A DNA stretch of 42,135 nucleotides from Branchiostoma floridae. Lineage: Eukaryota; Chordata; Leptocardii; Amphioxiformes; Branchiostomatidae. The stretch lies in contig NC_049979.1 of assembly GCF_000003815.2 (NCBI RefSeq), forward strand, positions 8,894,985-8,937,119, written 5' to 3'. The stretch's first letter is position 1, and every line of letters starts with the position of its first letter. Shown in pieces: positions 12,601 to 21,800 of this stretch. The notes beneath the pieces are model-generated. The model was not told the DNA's origin and searched no databases. It saw only the letters and a list, made by a program, of their open reading frames with translations. Position numbers and translations under genes: made by a program.

Positions 12601-15337
12601 CATCATCATTGCCATAGTCATCATCATCATCGTGAGATGGGCCATCAGTCATTTCCATCATCTCTTGTCAGCTGCTAGTCGTTGTGCTCCTTCCCTCCAC
12701 AATCCATTTCCCTGTACTATCAATAGTATCACCCTCCAAGTTATTGCCTGGCCATAGCTTTTCGGTTTAATATCAGACTCTTCAGAGCCACCCTATAGGG
12801 TAGTCTAGTACCAGACCTAGTACCTCAGAGGTTGGTTACACCTAGGATAGAGGTAGAAAGCAAAAACTGGATAGAAGAGTGTGGTATAATGTGGCAGCTT
12901 GCATTGGTGCTGGCTAAAGAGCATCAGCAAAGAAGAAGAAGTGTATGTCCCACCTGTGTGAAGCCCATAGTGATGATATGTGGGGAGGCAGCCAGGTCCA
13001 GCTGGAGAATGTCCAGCAGTGCCCAGCGGTGGATGTTCTTGTTGTCGTGAGTAAAGGCCTTCCTGTAGACAGTATAGAGCCAGGAGGGGTGCAGCAGCAG
13101 GCAACCTGGGCAGTTTGTACAGATTTTAGCAAAACAAAACTTAAATAGTTCATATGATGAATTGATAATAATGGTTTCTATTCAGTGCTTGTATTACTAT
13201 TAGCAGGGCCCTGACAATGGGCCTTAAATTGCTCTGACAATCACGTTTACGTGTAGTGTTACTGGAATATTTAAAATCATTTGTCGTTGTCATTACTTAT
13301 CAAAATACATTAATAACTTAAAAAGAAATACAAAATGATACTACCAGCATCCTCTGTAGCATCCTGTGTGCAACTCAGCAACACTCCCAAGCTTGGTCCT
13401 GCTTGTATTCCTTTAAATCTATATTCTGCTCTGTTCTACATTCTGTAAGGAGATGTTCTTGTAACTGCACACTCTCTATAGGTATCTATAACTATTAGCT
13501 GTTTCTCCTCATTACCACCCATATTCTTCTCATGACATGTGAACACCACCCACCTGGATCAGGGAGGACCGTTGCCATGGCAGTGATGAGGGTCTTCATC
13601 CGAGGCAGCACAGGTTTCACCACATGGACCTGGGGAAGTAAGTGTAACAATGTAGGGTCTGTATTTTCTGTCCAGTACTTAAGATGTACAGGCTTGATAC
13701 AGGCAGTGTGCAGATCTTTTAAAGAGACACTTTAGCCAAGATGTTATTTTACTACAAGTACAATAATCATACAGATAATAATCCATACAGATCTGTAAAT
13801 TTCTAATCCTATATACATGTAGATAAACAGAGATGAAAATGAGGCTAGTACTAGTTCTCAACTACTTTCTAATGTTGAGAAAGATAAAAGATAAATGTTT
13901 GCTGCACTGCCTCATTTATCAGCTGGACCAAGGAGATAAACCAGCTCCTGCTTAGTTGGACCGTACCTGGTTTTCCTCTAGAGTCTCTATGATGAGGATG
14001 TAGTCCTGCCAGACTGGCATCAGCTGGGCTGCATGAGCTGGACTCCACCAGAACAGCAGGCCAGTAGCTGAGGTAAAAAAGGGGCAGTTTCATAGTTGTA
14101 TCAGTTGCTCGATATCTCTCAATTTTTGCTATCATTGTACGAAGAGAGTTTTGGACTTGAAGGACCAAAATCGAATTATTTTCCTCCGTTCTAATGGAAT
14201 ATTTGTACTTGTTTGCACTTCTCGCGTGAAACAATGGGGTAGGTGAGCAGAAGACAGATCAAGCATTTTTGCAAAAGTTTGTGGTGGTGAGGAGGTCACT
14301 ACAAAACTGCAAACATAAACCATCACAAAACTTTAAACATTTACAGAAACCGCAAGCACTCCTGTACAGGTGTGGTGGACGTATATGTGATCAATGAACA
14401 GGTGTTTGATATTACCTGCATCAGTGCATGTGATGGTCCTGTCACACCTGCTGATGGTGTCTATCGCCCTCTTCAGAAGGTACATGGCTCGCTTCCGAGT
14501 CACAGCGTTGGTGCCAGTCAACAGTCCCACCTGTAGCAGGGCCCAAAACTCCCCCTGACTGGTGACATCGAAACTGCAGGCCCCGCCGAAGAAATGGTCT
14601 GCCAGGCCACACAGGAGGAGGAACGCCTTCTCCACCGCATCATGCCCTCCAGTCTTTAACCTCAGTAATAACTCCCAGATTGCAGATATTCGTTCTTGAT
14701 ATCTGTCGGCATTGGAGAGAAACTTTGGAAGAAGAATACCAACAACTCTGCTGGCGGTTCCCTCTGTGTAAAACCGACTGTGTTCTAAAGTGTCGAGAAC
14801 CCTGGGGAAAAGCTGTGTCTCAAATTCGTGATGAGTGGACAGAGTCGACGCATGTTTCAGCAGGTAATTCATTACCTCAACTGCAGTCTTCACATCCAGA
14901 ACATCTTTGTGCTCACTGTCGTAACCCAGTCGTTGCTCTTCACAGTAAGTCCGCAAGGAGGCGTCAATGAGCAGGGCAACAGACTCTATCAGGTCCGCAG
15001 ACTGTGAACCGGACAGACCCAGGCATCTGATGAGCAGTTCGCATGCGGCGTGCAGTCTCTGTGGCTGGGAAGAATCCTTCGTCTTGCCAACCCTTGATGT
15101 GTTCACGGCTTTCAATGAAGGTATACAGATCGTGTTTATAACCTCCTCACAAACCGGTAGAATTTGATCATGCTGCTGGCACCCCTTGGCGTCGGATTCC
15201 AACACGCTACACAGCGAATTCAGCGCCTCTATGCGGTCATCTAGAGCACATGATGGGTCCCTAAGTAGATTCTGGATAAGTTGAACAGGTGAAACTGCTG
15301 ATTCCCGCTGCAGCAACTTCAGCAGTATGCTATCCAT
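467..15337 (-). CDS. TARBP1: TARBP1-like tRNA (guanosine-2'-O)-methyltransferase, N-terminal about 1,115 residues, partial
   Basis: Seventeen coding exons on the minus strand join in one frame with matching phases: 14416-15337, 13967-14067, 13554-13629, 12954-13105, 12340-12395, 11866-11963, 11332-11564, 10897-10989, 10396-10537, 9892-9988, 9519-9657, 8693-8824, 8300-8455, 2445-2770, 2009-2228, 1514-1696 and 467-684. They give 3,344 coding bases. The start is the first in-frame ATG (context GTCGCCATGG), with an in-frame TGA upstream. The protein looks like a long helical solenoid. Segments such as ETLEENQ and FILGP resemble vertebrate TARBP1, which is about 1,600 residues. Family knowledge: TARBP1 and yeast Trm3 2'-O-methylate G18 of certain tRNAs through a C-terminal SpoU/TrmH domain. 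That domain should lie left of the window. The intron between 2770 and 8300 holds the transposon complex. Divergent from ERMARD. The name rests on remembered similarity, not a search. Confidence 0.86.
1514..1696 (-). CDS. TARBP1: TARBP1-like coding exon 16
   Basis: 61 codons, including FYRDTDHFWPVMYSFVGITF, a FWPVM..F segment consistent with the family. Acceptor TTATTGTTACAG, donor GCAG|GTGAGG. Phase 0 to 0. Confidence 0.85.
2009..2228 (-). CDS. TARBP1: TARBP1-like coding exon 15
   Basis: 73 codons, including EDWGRAVCLYVESQWTVVDF and AIQLMRTMERLIPL. Acceptor CCCTTCCAG, donor CTG|GTACGT. Phase 2 to 0. Confidence 0.82.
2445..2770 (-). CDS. TARBP1: TARBP1-like coding exon 14
   Basis: 108 codons plus two bases, including AAYRRLGEALTGAGRVLRLQ and DVPWEMVLYASYLQTTATLF. 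Acceptor CCTAGCAG. The donor CGGAT|GTAAGG was chosen because it alone gives phase 2 into the next exon. The last 20 or so residues look less protein-like, so the 3' end is the weakest part of this model. Confidence 0.72.
2858..3207. mobile_element. 350-bp foldback/MITE-like element with perfect 72-bp inverted arms
   Basis: Bases 2858-2929 are the exact reverse complement of 3136-3207 (72 of 72 by eye), flanking about 206 bases of unique centre. Within it, an inner unit 2897-3168 starts ATTGTCCCTGCATCCC and ends with its complement, with TATA next to both ends. It has no coding capacity. Its left portion 2897-3054 also matches the inverted right end (7621-7781) of the neighbouring 4.6-kb element, so both belong to one transposon family. 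The superfamily is not recognised. Confidence 0.85.
3203..3261 (+). repeat. Left terminal inverted repeat of the 4.6-kb element
   Basis: 59 bases, exact inverse of 7723-7781. Its first five bases overlap the end of the 72-bp arm of the small foldback element. Confidence 0.85.
3296..3433. repeat. Degenerate 16-20 bp tandem array with TCACATGA/TCACGTGA cores
   Basis: About eight imperfect units of the form ATATCACATGAAATAAG just inside the left end of the 4.6-kb element. Four of the units contain TCACATGA and one contains the palindrome TCACGTGA. Confidence 0.8.
5408..5575. repeat. Internal direct repeat of the 4.6-kb element
   Basis: Two roughly 70-bp copies about 96 bp apart share the order CTCTGCTCGGGA, GAGAGCAGCT, TGTCAACAGTTG. 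A weaker third relative lies near 6240-6330. Confidence 0.6.
7621..7781 (-). repeat. Right terminal and subterminal repeat of the 4.6-kb element
   Basis: The outer 59 bases pair with 3203-3261. The whole stretch pairs with 2897-3054 of the small element. There the outer 30 or so bases differ by several changes and indels, and the inner 130 or so bases are almost identical (one difference seen, A/C near 2982). Confidence 0.85.
8106..8148. repeat. 15-bp tandem repeat, about 2.9 copies
   Basis: ACATTGTTTCTTAGT repeated at 8106, 8121 and 8136; the last copy is partial. Confidence 0.9.
8300..8455 (-). CDS. TARBP1: TARBP1-like coding exon 13
   Basis: 52 codons, including YTQLLKQFSTFYPGGNH. Acceptor TATTGTTTCAG, donor TCAG|GTAAGA. 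Phase 0 to 0. This is the last exon before the large transposon-bearing intron. Confidence 0.83.
8693..8824 (-). CDS. TARBP1: TARBP1-like coding exon 12
   Basis: 44 codons, including VLQSCLEETLAFLVQKL. Acceptor CCTTTTAAAG, donor CAAA|GTAAGT. Phase 0 to 0. Confidence 0.82.
8985..9115 (+). mobile_element. Probable LINE (CR1/L2-type) 3' tail remnant
   Basis: Ends with GCGCAATAAAGA followed by ATTCAT-type short repeats (9077-9111), the form seen at 3' ends of CR1/L2-like retroposons. There is no coding part. Inference from tail structure only. Confidence 0.45.
9519..9657 (-). CDS. TARBP1: TARBP1-like coding exon 11
   Basis: 46 codons, including LESLLSPVVQVLNSAR and CLHILSCLMQ. Acceptor CCTTTTGTAG, donor GCAG|GTAAGT. 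Phase 2 to 0. Confidence 0.84.
9892..9988 (-). CDS. TARBP1: TARBP1-like coding exon 10
   Basis: 31 full codons, including HSIAMLLLLAVDGQ. The four leucines come from a CTG run. The acceptor was chosen at TTACCAG|GC because only it keeps phase with exon 9. A second CAG four bases downstream would break the frame. Donor ACAG|GTAGGA. Confidence 0.78.
10396..10537 (-). CDS. TARBP1: TARBP1-like coding exon 9
   Basis: 47 codons plus one base, starting VSSWLTEHGDHLLDL. Acceptor CTTTCCCAG, donor GAAG|GTGAGT. Phase 0 to 1. Confidence 0.84.
10897..10989 (-). CDS. TARBP1: TARBP1-like coding exon 8
   Basis: 31 codons, phase 0 to 0, including LQQLASTLACLEREDG and RGTGLWEQ. Acceptor GGTCCTACAG, donor ACAG|GTCAGT. 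Confidence 0.83.
11332..11564 (-). CDS. TARBP1: TARBP1-like coding exon 7
   Basis: Residues 469-546, including AVPLLYVTQALASVPP and LRGAIQCHFAQAICN, which fit the TARBP1 helical-repeat region. The acceptor is a good pyrimidine tract ending CACCCCAG; the donor is GTG|GTTAGT. It is more GC-rich than its surroundings. Confidence 0.88.
11866..11963 (-). CDS. TARBP1: TARBP1-like coding exon 6
   Basis: Residues 436-468, including GQAILPFLTKCLDMLG. Acceptor CTTTATAAG, donor AAAG|GTCAGT, phase 2 to 1. Confidence 0.83.
12340..12395 (-). CDS. TARBP1: TARBP1-like coding exon 5
   Basis: A short 56-base exon encoding FILGPVMSKLLQDTSLYN, a strong match to the FILGP segment of vertebrate TARBP1. Acceptor GGCATGTAG, donor ACAG|GTAAGG, phase 0 to 2. 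Confidence 0.88.
12954..13105 (-). CDS. TARBP1: TARBP1-like coding exon 4
   Basis: Residues 367-417, including LLHPSWLYTVYRKAF, which resembles the HPSW segment of the family. Acceptor CTGCCCAG, donor ACAG|GTGGGA, phase 1 to 0. Confidence 0.88.
13554..13629 (-). CDS. TARBP1: TARBP1-like coding exon 3
   Basis: About 25 codons, including KPVLPRMKTLITAM. Acceptor CTTCCCCAG, donor CCAG|GTGGGT. Enters in phase 0 and leaves in phase 1, matching both neighbours. Confidence 0.87.
13967..14067 (-). CDS. TARBP1: TARBP1-like coding exon 2
   Basis: Residues 308-341, containing YILIIETLEENQ, one of the segments most like vertebrate TARBP1. Acceptor TTTTTTACCTCAG, donor CCAG|GTACGG. Enters in phase 1 and leaves in phase 0. 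Confidence 0.88.
14416..15337 (-). CDS. TARBP1: TARBP1-like coding exon 1 (N-terminus)
   Basis: Encodes residues 1-307 plus one base, starting MDSILLKLLQRESAV. It is all-helical in appearance, with alternating hydrophobic helices typical of a HEAT-like solenoid. The donor reads GCAG|GTAAT. The upstream GTG-initiated extension (to 15373) is not needed, because the ATG at 15337 has a near-ideal Kozak context. Confidence 0.9.
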
Positions 15338-15690
15338 GGCGACGAAATGGTCCAAACCGCGTGACAGATTCACACATCCATACTCGTGTCAAAGGTCACG
15401 AAATGTTGTGCTGTATTACAGCGCACCAGGCGGATTTGTCTAAAACTGCAGATTAATTTACAGGTGTCAGTCACTACACTGAAATGCTAACTCGTGTGAG
15501 ATGATGCTTCATAGTTTCTCTTTTTGATATAACTAACTTAAATGCTGAGTTCTGCTAAGATTTAGCTAAGATTAGCTCAGAACTCATCAGCTCATGTAAC
15601 GTTACCTGTAAAATTTATGTTGGAAGACACAAAGTTAACGTTATAACAACGTCTCTCTGTCCTTTTTGCAGGGAATAAAAGAATCATGTA
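15338..15690. promoter_or_regulatory. Divergent TARBP1/ERMARD promoter region
   Basis: 353 bases separate the two start codons of the head-to-head genes. An acceptor-like CCTTTTTGCAG at 15661-15671 suggests that the ERMARD leader is spliced and its first noncoding exon lies in this interval. No TATA box or canonical palindromic promoter motif was seen. A three-codon uORF (ATGGATGTGTGA) precedes the TARBP1 start on the minus strand. Confidence 0.65.
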
Positions 15691-15883
15691 ATGTCGACCA
15701 CCACGGAACAGCTGAGACAACTCCAGCAGGACAGCTCTCTCTCTGTTAATGTCCGAAAACTGGTGTGTGAAGTGGGATTAAATGACACCAGTGAAAATTC
15801 AGACTGGAGTTTGTACATAACTGATGCGGGAACACTGAGATGGGAAGCAGTCGAAAGAGCTCTTCATCGGTCCTCATCTCAAG
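15691..15883 (+). CDS. ERMARD: ERMARD coding exon 1
   Basis: Starts [19 protein letters not shown] and contains [14 protein letters not shown]. The preceding AG at 15670-15671 makes this probably the second transcript exon. Donor CAAG|GTAACA, phase 1. Confidence 0.88.
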
Positions 15884-18800
15884 GTAACATTACATGTACT
15901 CTAAGCTTGGTCTTTTTGTTCCATAGGCGATGTTCATTAGGTATAAGTACACTGCTAATTGTTTCAATTTGAAGGGACTTGCTGTCGGGTAATGGAAACA
16001 TTTATTTAAGTTTTAACTCACAGCAAGACAGCACATGTTTACAGTGTGATGAGTTTCCAGTATAATTAAAGCTCTGTGAACATGTGACCATAGAGAATAT
16101 TTGTTGATTTACACTGCAGTATCACTTCATCTCCGTCAATTTTAATGTACACCTCTTAGGAATCTTGTCCCCTTAACAATTTGACTGACCATATTGAATT
16201 TGTTAATAGGACAAGGATCAACACAAGAAGTAACTTGTTATAGAGGTACTTAATTACTTAGTATGTTACTCTCAACAGGTTCCCATGTGTCTGACTACCA
16301 CACTGCAGTGTCCAGACTTGGGCCTGTGTGCAGGGCTGTACATGCCTACCTTTCACAGCTGTCACCTACCGAGAGGAGAAGCAAGTACAGCCCTCATCTC
16401 ACCTGGACAGGCTATGGACAGGTACATGTTGGAATAATGTCGACTGGTTCTATCAATGGGAGAGGCATGCTGATGATCATGATCAGACAACATACTAGAG
16501 ACAACCCTGATATATTGACCACCTGGCTATCATGTCCATTTTTGATGGTCCCATTGACCCAAGAATCCTGCCTGTAGTGACTACCTATTTACTGTGGGCA
16601 TAGTATTCAAGTATTAGACGACTTTGCCTGCACTGATGCATGTATTTTGAATTCAATGTCATATCCTTACCTCATGTAATACCTGTCTCACACTCTAAAC
16701 ACCTTGATATTGTACCTCTGTGAAAGTTGTTATGAATCCAAACAGGTTAACAGGTGCACAATATGAGGACACAAAACAGTTTTTGTTCTGATTCTCACAG
16801 ATATTTGAAGAGTGTTTTGATCTTCTGTGTACACCAGACCAGACTGACTGTGCCTTAAGCCTGCTGCAGGCCACTGCAGCTCTGGAGCGAGCCTTGGGAG
16901 ATGTATGTACACAATATTTAAGAATGGGGAAAGTTTTCAAGTGTTACATATATTTCTTCCCTCAATATATATATGCAGACCTGTTGCATAACCCACAGTG
17001 TTGTTAAGTCAGGCGGGAAGTGGTAGGAAGACAAGCTTTAAAAGTAATTGATAACAGTTAAGTCCATTTTACATATGATGCCAGAAAGATATCAGCTAAC
17101 AATCATTTTATAATAATATAATAGAATCCATTCAAACTGGTTTGATATCACTTTCACCATCTCATCCTCAGGTGTTCCTGATGCAGGGGTCCCAGTGCCC
17201 CTCCCTGCTGAGAGACCTGCTGGCCACCAGGGAGCTGACAGACATTTTTGGATCCACAGCTGTGAGACTGTCCAACTTTTCTCTTTCTTGCAACTGAACA
17301 TGTCAGTAAATCCTGATATAAATTAAGTTAAAAGTTTTAACATTAAAAAGTCCTTCCTGTACCAGATCTCGTATAGGGCAATCCCATCTCCATTTCAGTA
17401 GTCCTGGGCCACACAACCTTGTGCAATCACTACAGCAGGGGGCTAGTCCACTGGTAGTGGTGAATGTTCAGCTTCCATACTCTTTTTCAAATGCTGAGTG
17501 CTAAGCAGAGAAAGCAGCTTGTAACGTTACCATTTTCAAAGTCTTTGGTATGACTTGGCCGTAGATTGAACTCACTACCTACCAATATGGGACATTAGAA
17601 TGCTGTTTTATAAGTGCAACAAAAATGTTAATTCATTGGTTTCTGATGTTAGAATTGAGGTGATTCTTTTGTGGTTTTTATTTTGCCTGTAGATGTCCTG
17701 TCTGCATGTGCTGATTGGCCCTCCCTCCAGCCTGAACCTCAGGAACATTGCCTGGCATGGATTCCTCAGTCCTGGGGAGGTACCAGATATGTACGTATGT
17801 TGTGAAACTCTATGATGAATTTTCATATCTGATAACTATGGTGATTCAACCTGTCACCAATTGTGATGATACTTAAGGTCACATGGATTAATGCTCTTCT
17901 GGAGGACATTCCAAATTTCACAAAACTTTTTTTTCGTTTAAGTTATATTTGATTACCTCATATTTTGCTTTGACTAATTGTTTCACTTCCTCTTGCAAAG
18001 GTATGTCAGTTTCCTGTTGGTTGTGGTGGCAACATTAGGAGAACAGACTCCCTTTCTATACGAGGTCTCCCACCGCACCCCACTGGATCTCTCACCACAG
18101 TTGCAGCACCTGGAGAAAGTCTTTCCAGGTGGACCCAATATTGTCATGTCATTTGATTATGACTGAGATCTTTGACCATCGTGCAATAGTTCATGAGATC
18201 ACTCATGCAGATTGAAATAAAGAAAAGTAGTTTTCATATTTCAATCATGTACAGTATTAATGTTAAACAAGAAGGAGTTTGCTCTTGTTTGCTCTGTAAC
18301 TGCTTGATTAACATTTCTAAGATCTCAACAGCTGGACACAAACCAAGTTGTAACCTTGCTTTTGATACAGTCCTACAGGCAACAGATCTGCCTGTGCTGA
18401 GGGATGTCATCCACCAAACTGCATTCATCCAGCCTTCAATGATGCCTTATTGGGAGAAAGCTTTGGAGAAATTTTCAGATCAAAGGTAGCTCAAAATTTG
18501 AATTGTGTTCAGTGAACATTACCTGTAAATGATTTGTTCTGCTAGATTGCTGAACAATGTTGATCTATTTAGATTTGAACTGGGCGATGATCAGGATATT
18601 AATTAACTTGCAGTTACATTATCTATATCCTCAAGTCTACTTGACACTTTGTCTATTGCAATATTTCTTTCTTCAACAACAAGACAAGATTTGTGTGTAA
18701 TCATGTAATCAACATTACCAATGCTATAATAAAAGGTACATATATTGACAATGCCAATCTATAACAGTTGATTGTCACTAGTTTACCACATGTACCTTAT

Positions 18801-21800
18801 GCAGCTATGGCCACAGTCTGTTGCTGCTGCTGCCACAGTTGGAACATGGGCTGAGAAGAGTCTTCGCTGTAATGAACAACTGTCCACAAAGGATGATGAC
18901 TGCTGAGGTAACAACAAGCAAACTGCTGAAAGTCCAAATTTTCACAAGTCACTGCAAAGTGTTCACAGTGTTTTTTATAAGACTTTATTCTTGAATAGTT
19001 GAACCTTTCATATGATGTATGGTCTTTCTCTCTATATCTTGGGTCATGGCCATTCTGTGGATCACATTGCACTTAGTTTGTGTCATTTGCACCCATCTAG
19101 ACAGGGATGGAGAAAAGAAAGTTTACATGAAAATTGTTACCTACGTGTTCTTTTTTGTTCTTCCAGTCTTCAGTCCTTTACACAACATGTGATGAGGTGA
19201 GTGACATGGGAATGGACATTAAGCTGTGGTCCTCTAGTATTTGTTGTGCTTGTTAGAAACAGCTGGAGAACATTTGCTACTTACAATTAACCTATAAATG
19301 TTGCCTGTCTTCTCTGTCATGACCAGTGAAGATATAGCTCTTCATCTTACATGTAGATTTTATCATGATCGCTATGATTTATCATACTTTTTACTGTTTC
19401 CACTCCCAAACACTAGATCCTGTCCCCCACCCTGCAGGATGGTAGCACCAACCACATGTCATCAGAACTGGGAGACTCCTACATGGTGAGTACATGTATG
19501 TCCTTTCTGATCAACCGACTACTGGAAAACTCCAAAACAGGCAGCACTTCTGTAAATAAATGAAGGCTCCTTTTTGTATGATCTTCATTATGGAAATCTC
19601 TTCCTCGGTTCCTACGGTACCATTTTAGTACCATTATACATGTTCATTATCATCAAATGGCAATGTCTTTTTTCTTTAAAACCCCTTCTTCTATGGCTTT
19701 TGTATCTTTAAGTTACAGAAAACCTGACAACTTACATATTTTAGTAGTACATGTACTTTCAGAACTTCAGAAAGCTGAATGAATTGCTTAGCACATGTAA
19801 ACTGGACATGGAGATGGACAAAAAAGAATTAATTAATTAAAATAATTAATTAAAATACTATCCAAGCAGATGTTAGGGGAGGCTGAATCGTTACATTTTC
19901 CCTGCTGCCATTTTCTGTGTCACACTGCCTCCTCAGGGACACATGAAAAGCTTAGCTAGGAAAATGTAGCACTCTCTCCTCTCCAACATCTACCTGAAGA
20001 TTAGTGGCAAATGATATAGTTTCTGGTGGCAGTAGCATTTGGCAAGAAAAAAGCCTGTCTTGTCTTCTGCAGGAGGTTTTGTTGGACCTCCTGGTGCATC
20101 CTGAGGGCCCCCGGGTACGAGATCACGCCAGCCATGGTGAGCTGGACCTGATGGCCATTCCTGCTGTCCTAGCCAACCACGTCCTGTGTGTCTGTCTGGC
20201 CTTCTGTGTTAGATACGCCTCAACTGACATATCTTGGCTGGTAACTCGGAATTTGTCTTTTCCAACATATCAATGCAATGCATTTCAGCTGCTTCTCTAC
20301 ATGTAGCTGGTTGTATAAATGCCCTTTGGTGTGGTAACACACTCATAATCACATACATATTATTTGGAAGATTGTTTAAAACAATATAACATGGCTTTGC
20401 ATTGTATTTCAAACAAATTTGTATCAATACTGTTAATGATATACCCCGGTATGTAGTACTTTCCATTGTGACTCTTTTGTCCCATGTATTGTTTCTTTCT
20501 GTAATTTTCAATCAGGAGGATAAAGATATTAAAAGACACTGCTGACTCGGCATTTTTCTCTTTACTATAAAGCAGTCAGAAACAGCTGTCCATGTGGACC
20601 AGGTGGTTCAGAGGTACAAGTCTTTGTTTCATCCCACAGCTCTGCTTATCCAAAGGGTGAGAAACTTACAAACACTGTCATACAAGTTGAACTTTCTTAC
20701 AGATGATTACTTCTATGATATATTTGTCTACACATTGGCAACAAATTGTTTTCTGTGTCTTCTCCAGATGCACACCTGTTTGGAGTCCATGAGTGCCTGG
20801 TTTCAGGTCCCCAGGCCCCCTGCAGACGAGTTGTAAGGCTCCATAAGTCCATTACATCAACTTCATTTATCAGCCAACTTTGCTATGGCCATGTTTATAA
20901 CCTCATGTAAATGTACAATCTTTCACGTTTATTCTGTTCACTACATGTACCAGAACATCATAATAAGTCTGAATGATACACCATGGTTTCCTACAGATCA
21001 AGAGACCAATCCAATCCTGCAGAGGAGGCAGCAAACAACCAAGATGCCAGACAGGCCATGTCTGTATTAAACATGGCCATACACAAAGTTCTGCCCTCAC
21101 ACAACTCTGACTCCAGCCTTGCAGACCTAAGGTTCGAACTTTGTAGTTCTCCCCATCTTCTTGTGTAAAGGGAAAAGAGGAAGAGTGATCGAAAGACTCC
21201 TTAAGTAGTTGTTATTGTTCAGTATCTTCAGAAAAGGCACTGTTCATCCAGTTTCAATCTGTTAGCTGTGTTGTTAATCAGATTTCTGTACATAAAGTTG
21301 GTAGGTGGTGTTCAGCACCAAGGACAGGTCTCGGTGTGGCTGGTGTTCAGTACCAGGGACAGGCCTGTATGTGGATGGTGTTCTGTACCCAGAACGGGTC
21401 TCAGTGTGGATGGCATTCAGTACCAGGGACAGGCCTGAATGTGAGTGGTGTTCAATACCAGGGTCATGCCTGAGTATGGATGGTAATCAGCACCAGGGAC
21501 AGGTTTGATTGTTAGCAGTGTTCAGTACCAGAGACAAATCTGCATGTGCATGGTATTAAGCACGAAGGACCAATAATAAGTGTGGATTGTGTTCAGTACC
21601 AGGCACAGGTCTGAGTGTGCTATACACTTTACACATACAAAAAGGTGATCATTAAACTATAAACCTATTCTTCTCCAGTGCTCCTCACTCCTGGCAGCTT
21701 TACAAGACGCCGGTGTGTGTGTGTCTGTGTGAACCTGTGAAGACAATCTACCGACCGCGTGGTGAGCTGGAGCTGGTGTCCCTACTGAGACACATCATCC

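Noticed and set aside
12600-12665. CATCATCAT-rich patch
   Set aside because: Very short imperfect triplet run without further structure.
15338-15373. N-terminal extension of the TARBP1-like protein from a GTG
   Set aside because: ATG at 15337 has a far better context and is the first in-frame ATG after a TGA.
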